The position numbers were made by a program, and so were the translations under genes. A stretch of 64,000 nt of DNA from CAWICD01 sp052267165 (lineage in GTDB: Bacteria; Vulcanimicrobiota; Vulcanimicrobiia; Vulcanimicrobiales; Vulcanimicrobiaceae), in contig JBKQHO010000059.1 in the NCBI GenBank assembly GCA_052267165.1, forward strand, positions 1 through 64,000, written 5' to 3'. Positions 55,779 through 63,994 of this stretch are shown piece after piece (the stretch's first letter is position 1; each line of letters starts with the position of its first letter). A model generated the notes under the pieces. That model saw only the letters and a program-made list of their open reading frames with translations, was not told the origin of the DNA and did not search any database.

Positions 55779-56785
55779 TCAATCATGCCATCGGAGTGCC
55801 GTGGGAACGCCATTGCGGCGCCCGACGCCGGCGATCGTGCCGTCGCTCGGGATCGAATAGGCAGACTCGAAGGCCCAGCTCTTCGGATGCGGCAGGTCGT
55901 CGAGCAGTTGCTGGCGTCCGTGCCTCCAGCGAAAAGCGTAATGTCTTCCAGCCTTGCTTTGCAACACGCCGACTACCGTGCCTCCGCGACGTCGTGCGCA
56001 ACGCTGCGCGCAGCGTTCTCGACGAACGGGACCTTCAAACCGCGCTCGTCCCAGCCGACTGCCTGGGGCGCCGGGAAGTATAGTAGCGGCTTCGGCTCGG
56101 GTCACCGTACACGTTCGTCGTCTCGGCCTCGAACCGGCCGGCGACGGCGGTGGCCCCCACGCCGAAGCCGCTGTCCGTGACCGCGTACGCGGCACCGTTG
56201 CCCAACTCTCGCATTACGTTGCGATGCCAGCGAACTGCGCTGGCTCGCGCGATGATCTGGCTGAGATTGTCGGGTGCCAGATGACCGTCGAGATAGCCTC
56301 GATACCCGGCGGCCGAATCTGCCTCGCACTCCGAAAACCGTGCCGCGTCCGAGCGTCTCGCACGTCGTTCCGTCGACGACTGCGTCTCAACCGACTCGCC
56401 GCTGTACGCGCCGCTAAAGAAGCCGCTGACCGACACGTAGACCAATTGAGAAGAGCGGCCACCGCGTCGATGTCTGACAGCGTCAGGCCGGGCTCGCCTC
56501 CGGGGCCGGTTATGACGTTGGGCGCCTGGAAAACCGAGCGCTGACCCTCCGGGTTCCAGCGGATGGCCTGCATCTTCCAGCCCTGCGCGATGCCGACCGC
56601 CACGGCGGCGACCGTATGGTCGGAGGCGATCGAGATCAACCGCGACTCACCTTCAGGTTCGATCGTAGCCTTGCGGCAGATTGAGCAGTGACGGCTGCGG
56701 CACACGCCGGAGCGCTCATCCCGCTGACGGTAACACCCAGTCCGGTAAACGCCGACACCGCTGCAAGCAGCCGTAAAGGCTTCAT
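55779..56785 (-). pseudogene. Exported HAF-type repeat protein, multiply frameshifted
   Basis: ATG at 56785 gives a signal peptide (KPLRLLAAVSAFTGLGVTVS). Downstream, three frames hold successive repeats of the HAF kind: SDHTVAAVAVGIAQGWKMQA with IRWNPEGQRS, then RASAVRWHRNVMRELGNGAA and VTDSGFGVGATAVAGRF, then AGRHYAFRWRHGRQQLLDDL and YSIPSDGTIAGVGRRNGVPT. At least three frameshifts separate them. Such proteins are secreted beta-rich repeat proteins of unknown role. It is broken. Confidence 0.65.
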
Positions 56786-56795
56786 GCGATGAACG

Positions 56796-57164
56796 CTACC
56801 GGCGGGGAGCGACGCAGGCGCGATAGACCCACCAGACCAAGACGAACTGCAACAGAAGGCGCGCCCAAAGAACGCCGGCCGGCGCGACCGAGCGGAAACG
56901 TTCCGCATCGGTCGCCATGTAGACGTTCGCGGGGAATACGGAAACGAGGAGAGCGATCAGTCCCCGGCCGGCGGCAATCCTCGTCGCCGGCAGCAGCACG
57001 CCGGCTCCGCCCAACATCTCGCACACCCCGCTGATCAGCACGAGGGCATGCGCGTCGGGAAGGTACGGCGGAATCATCGCCTCGTACATGCGCGGCCGAA
57101 CGAAGTGCAGCGCACCGGCTACGATGAAGAGCGCGCCGATAATCCGAGATTGCCCCTTCACCAA
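56796..57164 (-). CDS. DoxX-family membrane protein
   Basis: 122 residues with four predicted membrane segments: IIGALFIVAGALHFVRP, ALVLISGVCEMLGGAGVLLP, GLIALLVSVFPANVYMATDA and LLLQFVLVWWVYRACV. The GALHFVRP and GVCEMLGGAG patterns place it in the DoxX/DoxD-like family, small quinone-linked or stress-related membrane proteins. ATG at 57164. It lies just upstream of the broken HAF-repeat gene. Confidence 0.88.
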   Translation of the reverse strand: MVKGQSRIIGALFIVAGALHFVRPRMYEAMIPPYLPDAHALVLISGVCEMLGGAGVLLPATRIAAGRGLIALLVSVFPANVYMATDAERFRSVAPAGVLWARLLLQFVLVWWVYRACVAPRR

Positions 57165-57179
57165 GGATTAGCCCAGAAG

Positions 57180-57199
57180 CCCCGGCCTTCGGGCCGGGG
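57180..57199 (+). repeat. UUCG hairpin resembling an IS605 right end
   Basis: Perfect 8-bp stem CCCCGGCC/GGCCGGGG with a TTCG loop, followed by TAGTTGACG. This form (a GC stem after GAAG, then TAGTT-ACG) is that of the right-end hairpin in many IS200/IS605 elements carrying tnpB. No tnpB frame is adjacent, so it would be a solo end. It could also end the nucleotidase-like transcript, but no T-run follows on either strand. Confidence 0.5.
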
Positions 57200-57214
57200 T
57201 AGTTGACGAATGTG

Positions 57215-57832
57215 TCATTCGATGATCAGCGCCTCGCGCGGTGCGCGCGCATACGCGGCGACCATCGCGGCGCGCACGACCGCGATGTTTGCTCCGTCCC
57301 ATTTCACGACGTTCGGATGCGAAAAAGTTTTGTTATAGCCGGTGACGGGCATGATTCCGAGCCCGCGCGGCCGGTGACGCAGCCAGGCCTCCATATACGG
57401 CGGAAAGTCGTCGTAGAACAAGGCGCCGTAAACGAGGCCCTTGTCCATCGTGATGTGAATGGCCGCGTCGCTGAGCTCGGGCTGCGCCCGGCACCACTCC
57501 AATTTTTCCTTCCACGCGACCGGATGTGAGGAGGGGCCTTTGGTGAGGATGTTGATCGCGTAGCCGATCTCGCGAGCCATCGTGACGATCGTGAAGCCCA
57601 TCTCGATTCTCGGAAGGGTCGCCCACCAGCTCGGCGTGGACTTGATGAAGCGCATGCGTGCTTCGAGGTACGCGTACTCGTCCTCGAGATCGTGCATATT
57701 GTCCTCGTCGAGGATCGGCGGCTCGCAAGGCGCCCGCATGGCGCTAAGGTCTCGGCGAAGTGCCGCATCATAGTCGGCGATGCTGCCGTCCATGTCAAAG
57801 AGAGCGATCGGGGCCTGGCGCTCAGCTTCCAT
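57215..57832 (-). CDS. HAD-superfamily 5'(3')-deoxyribonucleotidase-like protein
   Basis: 205 residues from ATG at 57832. The nucleophile motif is IALFDMDGSIADYD (DxDGS), the region LTKGPSSHPVAWKEKLEW has the conserved Thr and Lys of the second and third motifs, and YGALFYDDFPPYMEAW supplies the terminal Asp pair. These match the NT5C family, which removes phosphate from nucleoside monophosphates. The Ser in DGS and the Trp-rich cap (RFIKSTPSWWATLPRIEMG) are also typical. It could instead act on other small phosphates. Confidence 0.82.
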   Translation of the reverse strand: MEAERQAPIALFDMDGSIADYDAALRRDLSAMRAPCEPPILDEDNMHDLEDEYAYLEARMRFIKSTPSWWATLPRIEMGFTIVTMAREIGYAINILTKGPSSHPVAWKEKLEWCRAQPELSDAAIHITMDKGLVYGALFYDDFPPYMEAWLRHRPRGLGIMPVTGYNKTFSHPNVVKWDGANIAVVRAAMVAAYARAPREALIIE

Positions 57833-57953
57833 CGTATCGGCCGCTCTTCTTTGCCGGCAGGCCGAATACTTGTTGCCTCGACGCGGCCGCCGGCGGGATT
57901 CTAATCGAAATCTAGGCCGGCCGGCCGCCGCTCGTGTTACGCTTGAGGGACCT

Positions 57954-58760
57954 GTGGAAGCGAACTTCAAGTCGCGCTCCTTGTTCGAGCGTTTCGAAGC
58001 CGAGCTGAGAGCCGGGCCCCCGCCGCGCCTCGACATACGCTACGACCGTCTGCCCGGCGTCATTCGCTCCTTCGGCTGGCGAAACATCATCTACGCGCAC
58101 GAACTAGACGAGCGCGACGCTGCTCGCGTGGTCGCGCGCGAGGCCGTTTATTTTCGCGCCCTGGGCCAGGATGTCGCGTGGAAAGTGTACGGCGCGACGT
58201 CGCCGGACGTCTTGCCCGCGTTGCTGGTTGGCAGCGGCTTCGAGGCGGAAGCGCAAGAGGCAGTCTTGCTCCTCGATTCGGCAGCTTGGGGAGAGGCGGC
58301 GCCGGTCTTGCCCGGCATCGAGATACGCAAAGTGGCCGATGCGGCTGGTCTGCGCGACTTGGCGAATGCGAGCGAAGGGCGCTTCGGACGTTCGCGACCG
58401 AGACAACTGGAAATGCTTGCGACCCGAATCTTTGCGGCGCAGCCCGACACGTTCGGCTTCATCGCGTGCTGTTGGAAAGCCCGTGGCCGCCGGAAGGCTC
58501 GACTGCCCGCGCAGAGTCATTTTGCGAGCCTTTGGGGCGGAAGCACGATCCCGGCCTTTCGTCACCGAGGCATCTATCGAGCGCTCGTCACCGCGCGCGT
58601 CGAGGAGGCGCGCCGGCACGGGCATACCGCACTGTTCACCGAGGCACTCGCTACGAGCAGGCCAATCCTCGAGCGGCTCGGCTTCACGCCGGCGACGAGC
58701 GTTACGGGCTGGCTCCTTCACGGTAGCAATCGTTCCGGCGAGGCAACACAAACCCACTGA
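57954..58760 (+). CDS. GNAT family acetyltransferase with local out-of-frame segment
   Basis: GTG at 57954 follows GAGGGA by three bases. 268 residues. The N-terminal part (FKSRSLFERFEAELRAGPPP and FGWRNIIYAHELDERDA) leads to a GNAT domain with QSHFASLWGGSTIPAFRHRG, RGIYRALV, the acetyl-CoA loop, and LFTEALATSRPILERLGF. Between about 58465 and 58505 the encoded CCWKARGRRKARLP is not protein-like, whereas a neighbouring frame reads VGKPVAAGRLDCP there, the expected strand. Two compensating indels are implied; the rest of the protein is in frame. Confidence 0.75.
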   Translation: MEANFKSRSLFERFEAELRAGPPPRLDIRYDRLPGVIRSFGWRNIIYAHELDERDAARVVAREAVYFRALGQDVAWKVYGATSPDVLPALLVGSGFEAEAQEAVLLLDSAAWGEAAPVLPGIEIRKVADAAGLRDLANASEGRFGRSRPRQLEMLATRIFAAQPDTFGFIACCWKARGRRKARLPAQSHFASLWGGSTIPAFRHRGIYRALVTARVEEARRHGHTALFTEALATSRPILERLGFTPATSVTGWLLHGSNRSGEATQTH

Positions 58761-58795
58761 ACCCAAAACCCGAAGAAACCTACGGAGTTCATGAA

Positions 58796-59212
58796 ATGCC
58801 CAGATACGTTCCGCTCGAGATCACGCCCACGATCATCGCAAGCCACAGCGACCTCGCCGCGTTTCATTGGGTCAGAAGCGGAATCGTCGCCGATTTCATC
58901 ATCCCACGAGCGAGCCGGTCCCGTTTCCGCGTCGCATTCGAGCGGGCGGAAATTGTTCGGATTCTCGACGAGATGACGCTCAGCACGGAGAGCGAAGCGA
59001 CGCCCAACGATGGCTTGGTCAAGGAGCACTTCGGCTATTTCGTCGAGGGTGCAGCCTTCTTCAACCATCAATCCGAGGCGTTCAAGCAAGTGTTCAAGGC
59101 CGTCAAACATTATCGCTTCATCACCGGTTGGACGTGCCTCGACGTCATATCGAGCTGCGAGCCGCGCTTCAGCGAGGTCCACCTTGAGGATCGCGACGTC
59201 ATCGCGGGGTAG
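58796..59212 (+). CDS. Hypothetical protein
   Basis: 138 residues from ATG at 58796, with GGAG ten bases before it. Composition is protein-like: PLEITPTIIASHSDLAAFHW, VRSGIVADFIIPRASRSRFR, FERAEIVRILDEM and VFKAVKHYRFITGWTCLDVI. No family is recognised and there is no signal peptide or membrane segment. It follows the GNAT gene on the same strand by about 35 bases, so the two are probably cotranscribed. Confidence 0.75.
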   Translation: MPRYVPLEITPTIIASHSDLAAFHWVRSGIVADFIIPRASRSRFRVAFERAEIVRILDEMTLSTESEATPNDGLVKEHFGYFVEGAAFFNHQSEAFKQVFKAVKHYRFITGWTCLDVISSCEPRFSEVHLEDRDVIAG

Positions 59213-59537
59213 CTTCTCAAAACCGCCCGCGCTATAGGAACGAGAATCGCGCATGCGGCGCTTTGCTCGCTGACGTGAAGCGCGTCGTCAAGCTCGCCGC
59301 TTATAGAGACCCATGAGACAGGCTGCCTGCAAACGCCACGCGCTTTGCCCTGCTGAGGAAGAGACCGATAAGAAACGCCACCATTTCGCCGATGCTTATC
59401 GGTAGGCCAGCTTTTGCAACACTAGCACTAGCTAGGGAAGAAAGAAAGCTACTACTCCACGCAGGCGTCTGCGGCGAGGAAATGCGCCAACGGGCGCTGC
59501 ATAAAGATCGGTCCGAGTAGAGGTTCCATTTACGACC
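59213..59537. other. Intergenic interval
   Basis: About 325 bases without a recognisable frame. Local GC drops around 59400-59470, which is a likely promoter region for the small ORF that follows. Nothing else seen. Confidence 0.35.
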
Positions 59538-59699
59538 GTGAGCGCGCTTCACTCTCTTATCGCTTATCTGCTTCCAGGGATCCTGGTCCTCATCGGCCTC
59601 GCGATCTCGCAGGTCATCCTCGTCTCAACAGGCTGTTTGGTCGGCAAGACGCTGAACTTTTTTCATATTTTCGAGACCGAGAGCGCCAAGGTCGAATAG
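59538..59699 (+). CDS. Possible small membrane protein
   Basis: A 53-codon frame from GTG at 59538: SALHSLIAYLLPGILVLIGL and AISQVILVSTGCLVGKTLNF form one long hydrophobic region with a single charged end (ETESAKVE). It looks like a small single-pass membrane protein. The ribosome site is weak (AGAGG about 14 bases upstream). No family recognised; supported only by its composition. Confidence 0.35.
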   Translation: MSALHSLIAYLLPGILVLIGLAISQVILVSTGCLVGKTLNFFHIFETESAKVE

Positions 59700-60079
59700 C
59701 GAGTCTACGGTCCCGCTTTCGGCTCGAAAGCCGGATCGGTCAGTTCGCTCTACCGAATTCGACGCAGCCTTCGAGACGCTGAGGCACGAAGGCAGGAGCG
59801 GCCGGCACGACGATCTGTCGGCATCGTTGCAAACAGCGATGCGAGCGGCTCGTCCGTCGGAACATACGTCGCGGCGAAGCGTGTCATCGCGCCGGCACGT
59901 GTGTACCTGCGGACCGACTGCAACTGGACGTGCGGCGCGTCCCCGCGCCGAGCTGCGCCGGCGGCCCAGGGTAAGCGGCTGGCTCACGTGAAAAAACAGC
60001 AACGACTGCTGTAGAAAGCAAGCCCGCGCCTGTCTGGCCTCGCAATTGTGCCGTGAGGAGGCATCGTGAACCGGATGAT
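59700..60079. other. Intergenic interval
   Basis: About 380 bases with no frame I can support. It probably includes degenerate upstream coding sequence of the alpha/beta hydrolase relic that follows, but no motif is legible. Confidence 0.35.
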
Positions 60080-60286
60080 ATCGGCTCGGCCGTCACCAGC
60101 ATGCGCTGGGCCCGGATCGCGGCAGCAACGCTTTCCAATTCGCGACTGCTCGTGATTCCGGGAGTCGGTCACGAGGTTACGCCCTCATCGCGCTGCGCGC
60201 AACGCGTGATGCGGTCGTTTCTCCTGCGGCCAAACTCTCCGGACGTGAGCTGCGTCGCGGCTCTCCAGCCGGCACCGTTCAAATAG
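60080..60286 (+). pseudogene. Alpha/beta hydrolase C-terminal relic (TAP-like)
   Basis: The frame reads VTSMRWARIAAATLSNSRLL then VIPGVGHEVTPSSRCAQRVM and PNSPDVSCVAALQPAPFK. This is the last part of a TAP-like alpha/beta hydrolase: the catalytic His is in GVGHEV, followed by the paired Cys of CAQR and SCVA. The nucleophile Ser and the rest of the enzyme are absent. It is a truncated relic. Confidence 0.7.
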
Positions 60287-60300
60287 GAGCAGCAGTGAAC

Positions 60301-60735
60301 ATGACGCGAACGCACATCACATGTCTGACGATCGTCGCGGCGGTCCTTGCAATCGCGCCGGCCGCAGCGCAGAACGCTTCGGTCGCGGGCGTCTGGCGCG
60401 CCCGCGAGGGGACGCCGACCGGTCTTGCGCGGGGCGTCACCTCGAGTGACGTTCAAACCATGTATCTCACCGCGGACGGGCAGTATCGCCGTGAGATCAT
60501 CAGCGAGGGCGGCAACGGGGTCACGACTGCGGCCGGCAAGATCATCGACACCGGGACGTATCGTTTCACGGCGCCGGCGACGTTTCAATATTCGCGCCGG
60601 AGCTGGATCGTGTGCGTTCCCGGAGCCTGCAAGCCTGGGATGGCGCCCCCTCCGAACGCGGGGTCGCTACCGTTTCACCTGGACGGTCGCGGACACGCCC
60701 AATTCATTGGGTTGATGTGGACGAAACTGCGCTGA
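60301..60735 (+). CDS. Exported hypothetical protein
   Basis: 144 residues from ATG at 60301, which has GGAG eight bases before it; a GTG at 60295 is too close to that site. A signal peptide (ITCLTIVAAVLAIAPAAAQN) precedes a small beta-rich domain: VAGVWRAREGTPTGLARGV, MYLTADGQYRREIISEG and DTGTYRFTAPATFQYSRRSW. Two Cys (VCVPGACK) could form a disulfide. It resembles lipocalin-like proteins of the WR-x-E/GxYxxxG type but no family is certain. The next gene begins 21 bases later on the same strand. Confidence 0.75.
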   Translation: MTRTHITCLTIVAAVLAIAPAAAQNASVAGVWRAREGTPTGLARGVTSSDVQTMYLTADGQYRREIISEGGNGVTTAAGKIIDTGTYRFTAPATFQYSRRSWIVCVPGACKPGMAPPPNAGSLPFHLDGRGHAQFIGLMWTKLR

Positions 60736-60755
60736 GCGCAACGCGCTAGCCGGCA

Positions 60756-61775
60756 ATGGCGATTCGCGTCGCTCTCATCGGATACGGTTATTCCGGGAGC
60801 ACGTTCCATGCCCCGCTCATCCGGTCGGTGCCGGGGCTCGAGCTCGTAGCCGTTGGATCGCGCGACGCGGCGCGGGTCCATGCTGATTTTCCAAACGCGC
60901 GCGCGATCGCGGACCCGCTCGAGGCCGCGACCCTCGCCAACGCCGATCTCGTGGTGGTCGCAACCCCCAACTCGACGCACGCGGCCCTGGCTACTGCTGC
61001 GATAAACGCCGGCAAGCACGTCGTCGTCGACAAGCCGTTCGTCTTGTCGCTAGTCGAAGCGGAGCGGCTGGCGGAGCTTGCCGCCGCGAAGCGCTGCGTG
61101 CTGTCGGTCTTTCAGAACCGGCGCTGGGACAGCGATTTCTTGGGTGCGAAGGCGGCGCTCGCCGGGGGCGCGCTCGGCGACGTCGTCCACGTCGAATCGC
61201 ATTTCGACCGCTTTCGGCCCGACGTTCGCGAGCGCTGGCGCGAACAGGCCGTCCCCGGGGGCGGACTCCTGTACGATCTCGGCCCGCACCTCATCGACCA
61301 AGCGCTGCAGCTTTTCGGAATCCCCCGCGCGGTCACCGCTCTGAGCGCGATCCAGCGAGCGAACGCTCAGGTCGAAGACTGGCTGCATATCGTGTTCGAC
61401 TACGGAAGGCTTCGCGTCGTTCTGCATGCGTCGATGCTTGCGCTCGGCGGAGCGCGGCGCTTCGTCGTGCACGGTACGGAGGGCAGTTGGATCAAGGTGA
61501 GCGAGGACGTCCAGGAACGGCAGCTCCGTTCCGGCATGCAGCCGGGCGACGCAACCTGGGGCGTCGATCCGGAGGCGGCGACGTTGTATTCCGGAACCGC
61601 TTCTACCGCGTTGACGGTACCGAACGGCGACTACCGAACATACTACGCCGGCCTTCGCGATGCGATCCTCGGCGCGGGCACGAACCCGGTCTCGCCGGAC
61701 GAAGCCGTCGCGGTGATGCGCATTCTCGAACTCGCCCGCGCGTCGGGTTCGGAAGGCCGCACGCTAACGCTTTGA
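60756..61775 (+). CDS. Gfo/Idh/MocA family oxidoreductase
   Basis: 339-residue NAD(P)-dependent enzyme. The Rossmann site is RVALIGYGYSGSTFHAPLIR, the hallmark of the YdgJ/IolG-like subgroup, with LVVVATPNSTHAALATAAIN and GKHVVVDKPFVLSLVEAERL (the conserved Lys of the EKP motif region reads DKP). The C-terminal domain has GGGLLYDLGPHLIDQALQLF, whose His and Asp bind substrate. Members oxidise or reduce sugars and related polyols. ATG at 60756 lies just after the exported protein gene. Confidence 0.93.
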   Translation: MAIRVALIGYGYSGSTFHAPLIRSVPGLELVAVGSRDAARVHADFPNARAIADPLEAATLANADLVVVATPNSTHAALATAAINAGKHVVVDKPFVLSLVEAERLAELAAAKRCVLSVFQNRRWDSDFLGAKAALAGGALGDVVHVESHFDRFRPDVRERWREQAVPGGGLLYDLGPHLIDQALQLFGIPRAVTALSAIQRANAQVEDWLHIVFDYGRLRVVLHASMLALGGARRFVVHGTEGSWIKVSEDVQERQLRSGMQPGDATWGVDPEAATLYSGTASTALTVPNGDYRTYYAGLRDAILGAGTNPVSPDEAVAVMRILELARASGSEGRTLTL

Positions 61776-61792
61776 ACCGGCATCCGCCGGCC

Positions 61793-63220
61793 TCAGACGT
61801 AAACGACCTCGGTCATCAAGCCGCTCATCATATGTACCTCATTGTGGCAGTGGAGCAGCCAGCGTCCCGCGGGCGAGTCCGCAGCAAAGCGCCAGGTCAT
61901 CGTCCCGCCGTCGGCGGGAACGAGGGCCACATCCTTCGCGAGCGGTGAGCGCAGGGCGCGACCGTTTATTTCGACGATTTCGAACACGTGGCCGTGGAGG
62001 TGCATGGGGTGGTCCATGTCCGTCTTGTTGCTGAAGCGGACGGCCACACGGTCGCCGCGGTGAACGCGGATCTTCTCCGTATCGGGCCAAACGGCGCCGT
62101 TCATCGTCCAGCGGCCGACGCCCCAGCGGCCGCCGCCGAGCTCGTAACGAACGTCGACGTCGAGCTTGCCGAGCTGCAGGGGCGTAGCCGCGGCGTCGCC
62201 GGCCAACGCGTAGGTGAAGTAGCGCGTGTCCGCGAGCGTCTGCGCGACCGCAACCGGCGCATCGTGTTCGTGGCCGGGCGTCGACACGACCAAGGCCTGT
62301 TCGAAGGCCAAGGGATCGCTCGAGACGCTCTGCAGAAGCCACGCGCCGGGACGCGTGACCTCGAACCAAGCGTCGTAGCGTTCGGCGACGCCTACCCGCA
62401 GCGCATCGACGGCGAGGGGCTTGGCAAGACGATTGCCGTCGGCGTGCGTGACGTGAAGCGTGTGCGCGGCGAGGCGCACGTAGCGCGTTTGGCTTGGATT
62501 CGCGTTCAGCACGCGCACGCGTACGCGGTCGCCGACGTTCACGGCAACGGGCGCGGCGTGAGGATACGTCGCGCCGTTGATGCAGTGCGCAAGGTAGGCG
62601 ACCTCGTCGCCCATCCGGTCGCCGGGCTTCATCGCGCGCAGCTCCGGCGAGCCGAACGGGTCGACCATCGGCGCGTTGCTGCGGCCCTGCATGGCCAGAT
62701 CGAGCGTGCGCGTCGAGGGCACGTCATGGAACACCACGACCAACTCGCGATCGTAGCGTTCGTCGCCGGGATCCTCGACGACGAAGACGCCGAAGAGGCC
62801 GCGAATCGCCTGCGGGAAGACGTGGCTGTGATACCAGCGCGTTCCCGGCGGATCGGGCGCGAACTCGTACACGAACTCGCCGCCGCCGGGGACGGGCGGC
62901 TGCGTGATGCCGGCCACGCCGTCCATGGCGTTCGGCAAGATCATGCCATGCCAGTGGACGGTGCTCTGCTCGCCGGTGCGGTTCCGGAAGCGGACGCGCA
63001 CGCGCTGGCCGTGCCGCAAGCGCAGCACCGGGCCCGGCAGCGTGCCGTTGTACGCGAGGCCGGCATAATCGACGCCGGGAGCCGCGCGAAAACGCAGCGG
63101 CGCGGCGTCGAGCGTGTATTCGACCGTGTCCGCCGCGGCGGCGCGTGCGGCGAGCCGCGGCAGCGCGGCCACGCTCATCAGCGAGGTCGCGGCGCCGGTT
63201 AGAAACGTGCGGCGCTGCAT
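61793..63220 (-). CDS. Tat-exported multicopper oxidase
   Basis: 475 residues, three cupredoxin domains. The N-terminus has a Tat signal (MQRRTFLTGAATSLMSVAAL). All four copper-ligand blocks are intact: TVHWHGMILPN, RWYHSHVFPQ, DHPMHLHGHVFEI and LLHCHNEVHMMSGLM, the last giving HCH-x3-H-x4-M of the type 1 site. It belongs to the laccase/CueO-like type and oxidises phenols or metals such as Cu(I) or Mn(II) in the periplasm. No Met-rich insert is visible, so a copper-detoxifying CueO role is less certain. It lies next to a cytochrome c gene on the same strand. Confidence 0.95.
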   Translation of the reverse strand: MQRRTFLTGAATSLMSVAALPRLAARAAAADTVEYTLDAAPLRFRAAPGVDYAGLAYNGTLPGPVLRLRHGQRVRVRFRNRTGEQSTVHWHGMILPNAMDGVAGITQPPVPGGGEFVYEFAPDPPGTRWYHSHVFPQAIRGLFGVFVVEDPGDERYDRELVVVFHDVPSTRTLDLAMQGRSNAPMVDPFGSPELRAMKPGDRMGDEVAYLAHCINGATYPHAAPVAVNVGDRVRVRVLNANPSQTRYVRLAAHTLHVTHADGNRLAKPLAVDALRVGVAERYDAWFEVTRPGAWLLQSVSSDPLAFEQALVVSTPGHEHDAPVAVAQTLADTRYFTYALAGDAAATPLQLGKLDVDVRYELGGGRWGVGRWTMNGAVWPDTEKIRVHRGDRVAVRFSNKTDMDHPMHLHGHVFEIVEINGRALRSPLAKDVALVPADGGTMTWRFAADSPAGRWLLHCHNEVHMMSGLMTEVVYV

Positions 63221-63232
63221 TAGTCGCGGGAC

Positions 63233-63429
63233 ACTAGTGTACCGTCTCCGACATAGGTATACGCGAAGCGAGAGCGATTTTTCGTCGCCGCAAGGAGCGA
63301 GGAGCGAAGAATGGCAGCAGCGCCATTTGCCTGTCCCCGAAGCGAAGCGGAGGGGGAGCGGCGAGCGACGTGGCGGCGGCGGAAAAGCGCCGAGCGACTG
63401 TATAGCTACGTCGGAGACGGTACACTAGT
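63233..63429. mobile_element. MITE-like palindromic element
   Basis: A perfect 20-bp inverted repeat (plus strand ACTAGTGTACCGTCTCCGAC at 63233-63252, its complement at 63410-63429) bounds 157 bases. Similarity between the arms continues inward (GGTATAC vs GTATAGC, and AGCGATTTTTCGTCG vs CGGCGGAAAAGCG), so most of the element can fold into one long hairpin. It encodes no transposase. It fills the gap between the multicopper oxidase start and the cytochrome gene; its right arm supplies the stop codon of the cytochrome gene. This structure fits a miniature inverted-repeat element. Confidence 0.65.
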
Positions 63430-63994
63430 TCGAGGTGATGTCGATCGGCCGGTCGAGTTCGCGGCTCGGGTTACCGTAGCGCACGCGCACCATCCACGCT
63501 CCCGCCATCGCGAAGTTCAGTCTCGCGCGCAGCGTGTGCGGATCGGACGTCTTCTGCAACGGCTGCCAGCCCGTGCCCATCGAGCTGCCGCCCATCTCCA
63601 TCGTGCCCTGCACCTGCGCGCTCGCCGGCGGCGGGGTGCCCGGGAATCTCACCATCACCAGCGCGCTGCTGGACGTCTTTGACGGCGTGACCGTCACCAC
63701 GGGTGCCCCGCCGGTGCCGTCGAGTTGCGCGAGGTAGGCAGCGACGTCGAGCGCCTGCGCGTGCGTGAAACCCATGCTCGGCATCGGCGCTTTGGGATGC
63801 TCGACGGCGTCGGCGACCTGCGCCAGGCTGCTGCGGTGCTCGATGCCGACCAGACGCGGGCCGTTCCCAGGAGCGCCGACGAGGCCGACGCCGTGGCACG
63901 AGGTGCAGGCGTGGTCCTGCACGAGGTTTGCGCCGTCGGCGGCGTTTAGCGTAGCGAGCGCGGCGGTAAGGACGAGAATGTCAAAGGCGAGCAC
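63425..63994 (-). CDS. Cytochrome c-domain protein with FixH-like tail
   Basis: At least 189 residues; GTG at 63994 lies six bases from the window edge, so the gene may extend further. The haem site is ACTSCHGVG, with axial Met in PMPSMGFTHAQ and a short c-type domain ending VAAYLAQLDG. The second half (VTVTPSKTSSSALVMVRFPG, AQVQGTMEMGGSSM and FAMAGAWMVRVRYGNPSREL) is a beta domain of the FixH/YtkA type. Likely a periplasmic electron carrier near the multicopper oxidase. Its last codons and stop are inside the inverted repeat of the MITE-like element, so the natural end may have been replaced. Confidence 0.8.
   Translation of the reverse strand: MLAFDILVLTAALATLNAADGANLVQDHACTSCHGVGLVGAPGNGPRLVGIEHRSSLAQVADAVEHPKAPMPSMGFTHAQALDVAAYLAQLDGTGGAPVVTVTPSKTSSSALVMVRFPGTPPPASAQVQGTMEMGGSSMGTGWQPLQKTSDPHTLRARLNFAMAGAWMVRVRYGNPSRELDRPIDITSN

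Noticed and set aside
57180..57199. Intrinsic terminator of the nucleotidase-like gene
   Set aside because: The stem is good but no T-run follows on the minus strand, and the flanks match an IS605 right-end style. Kept as a repeat instead.
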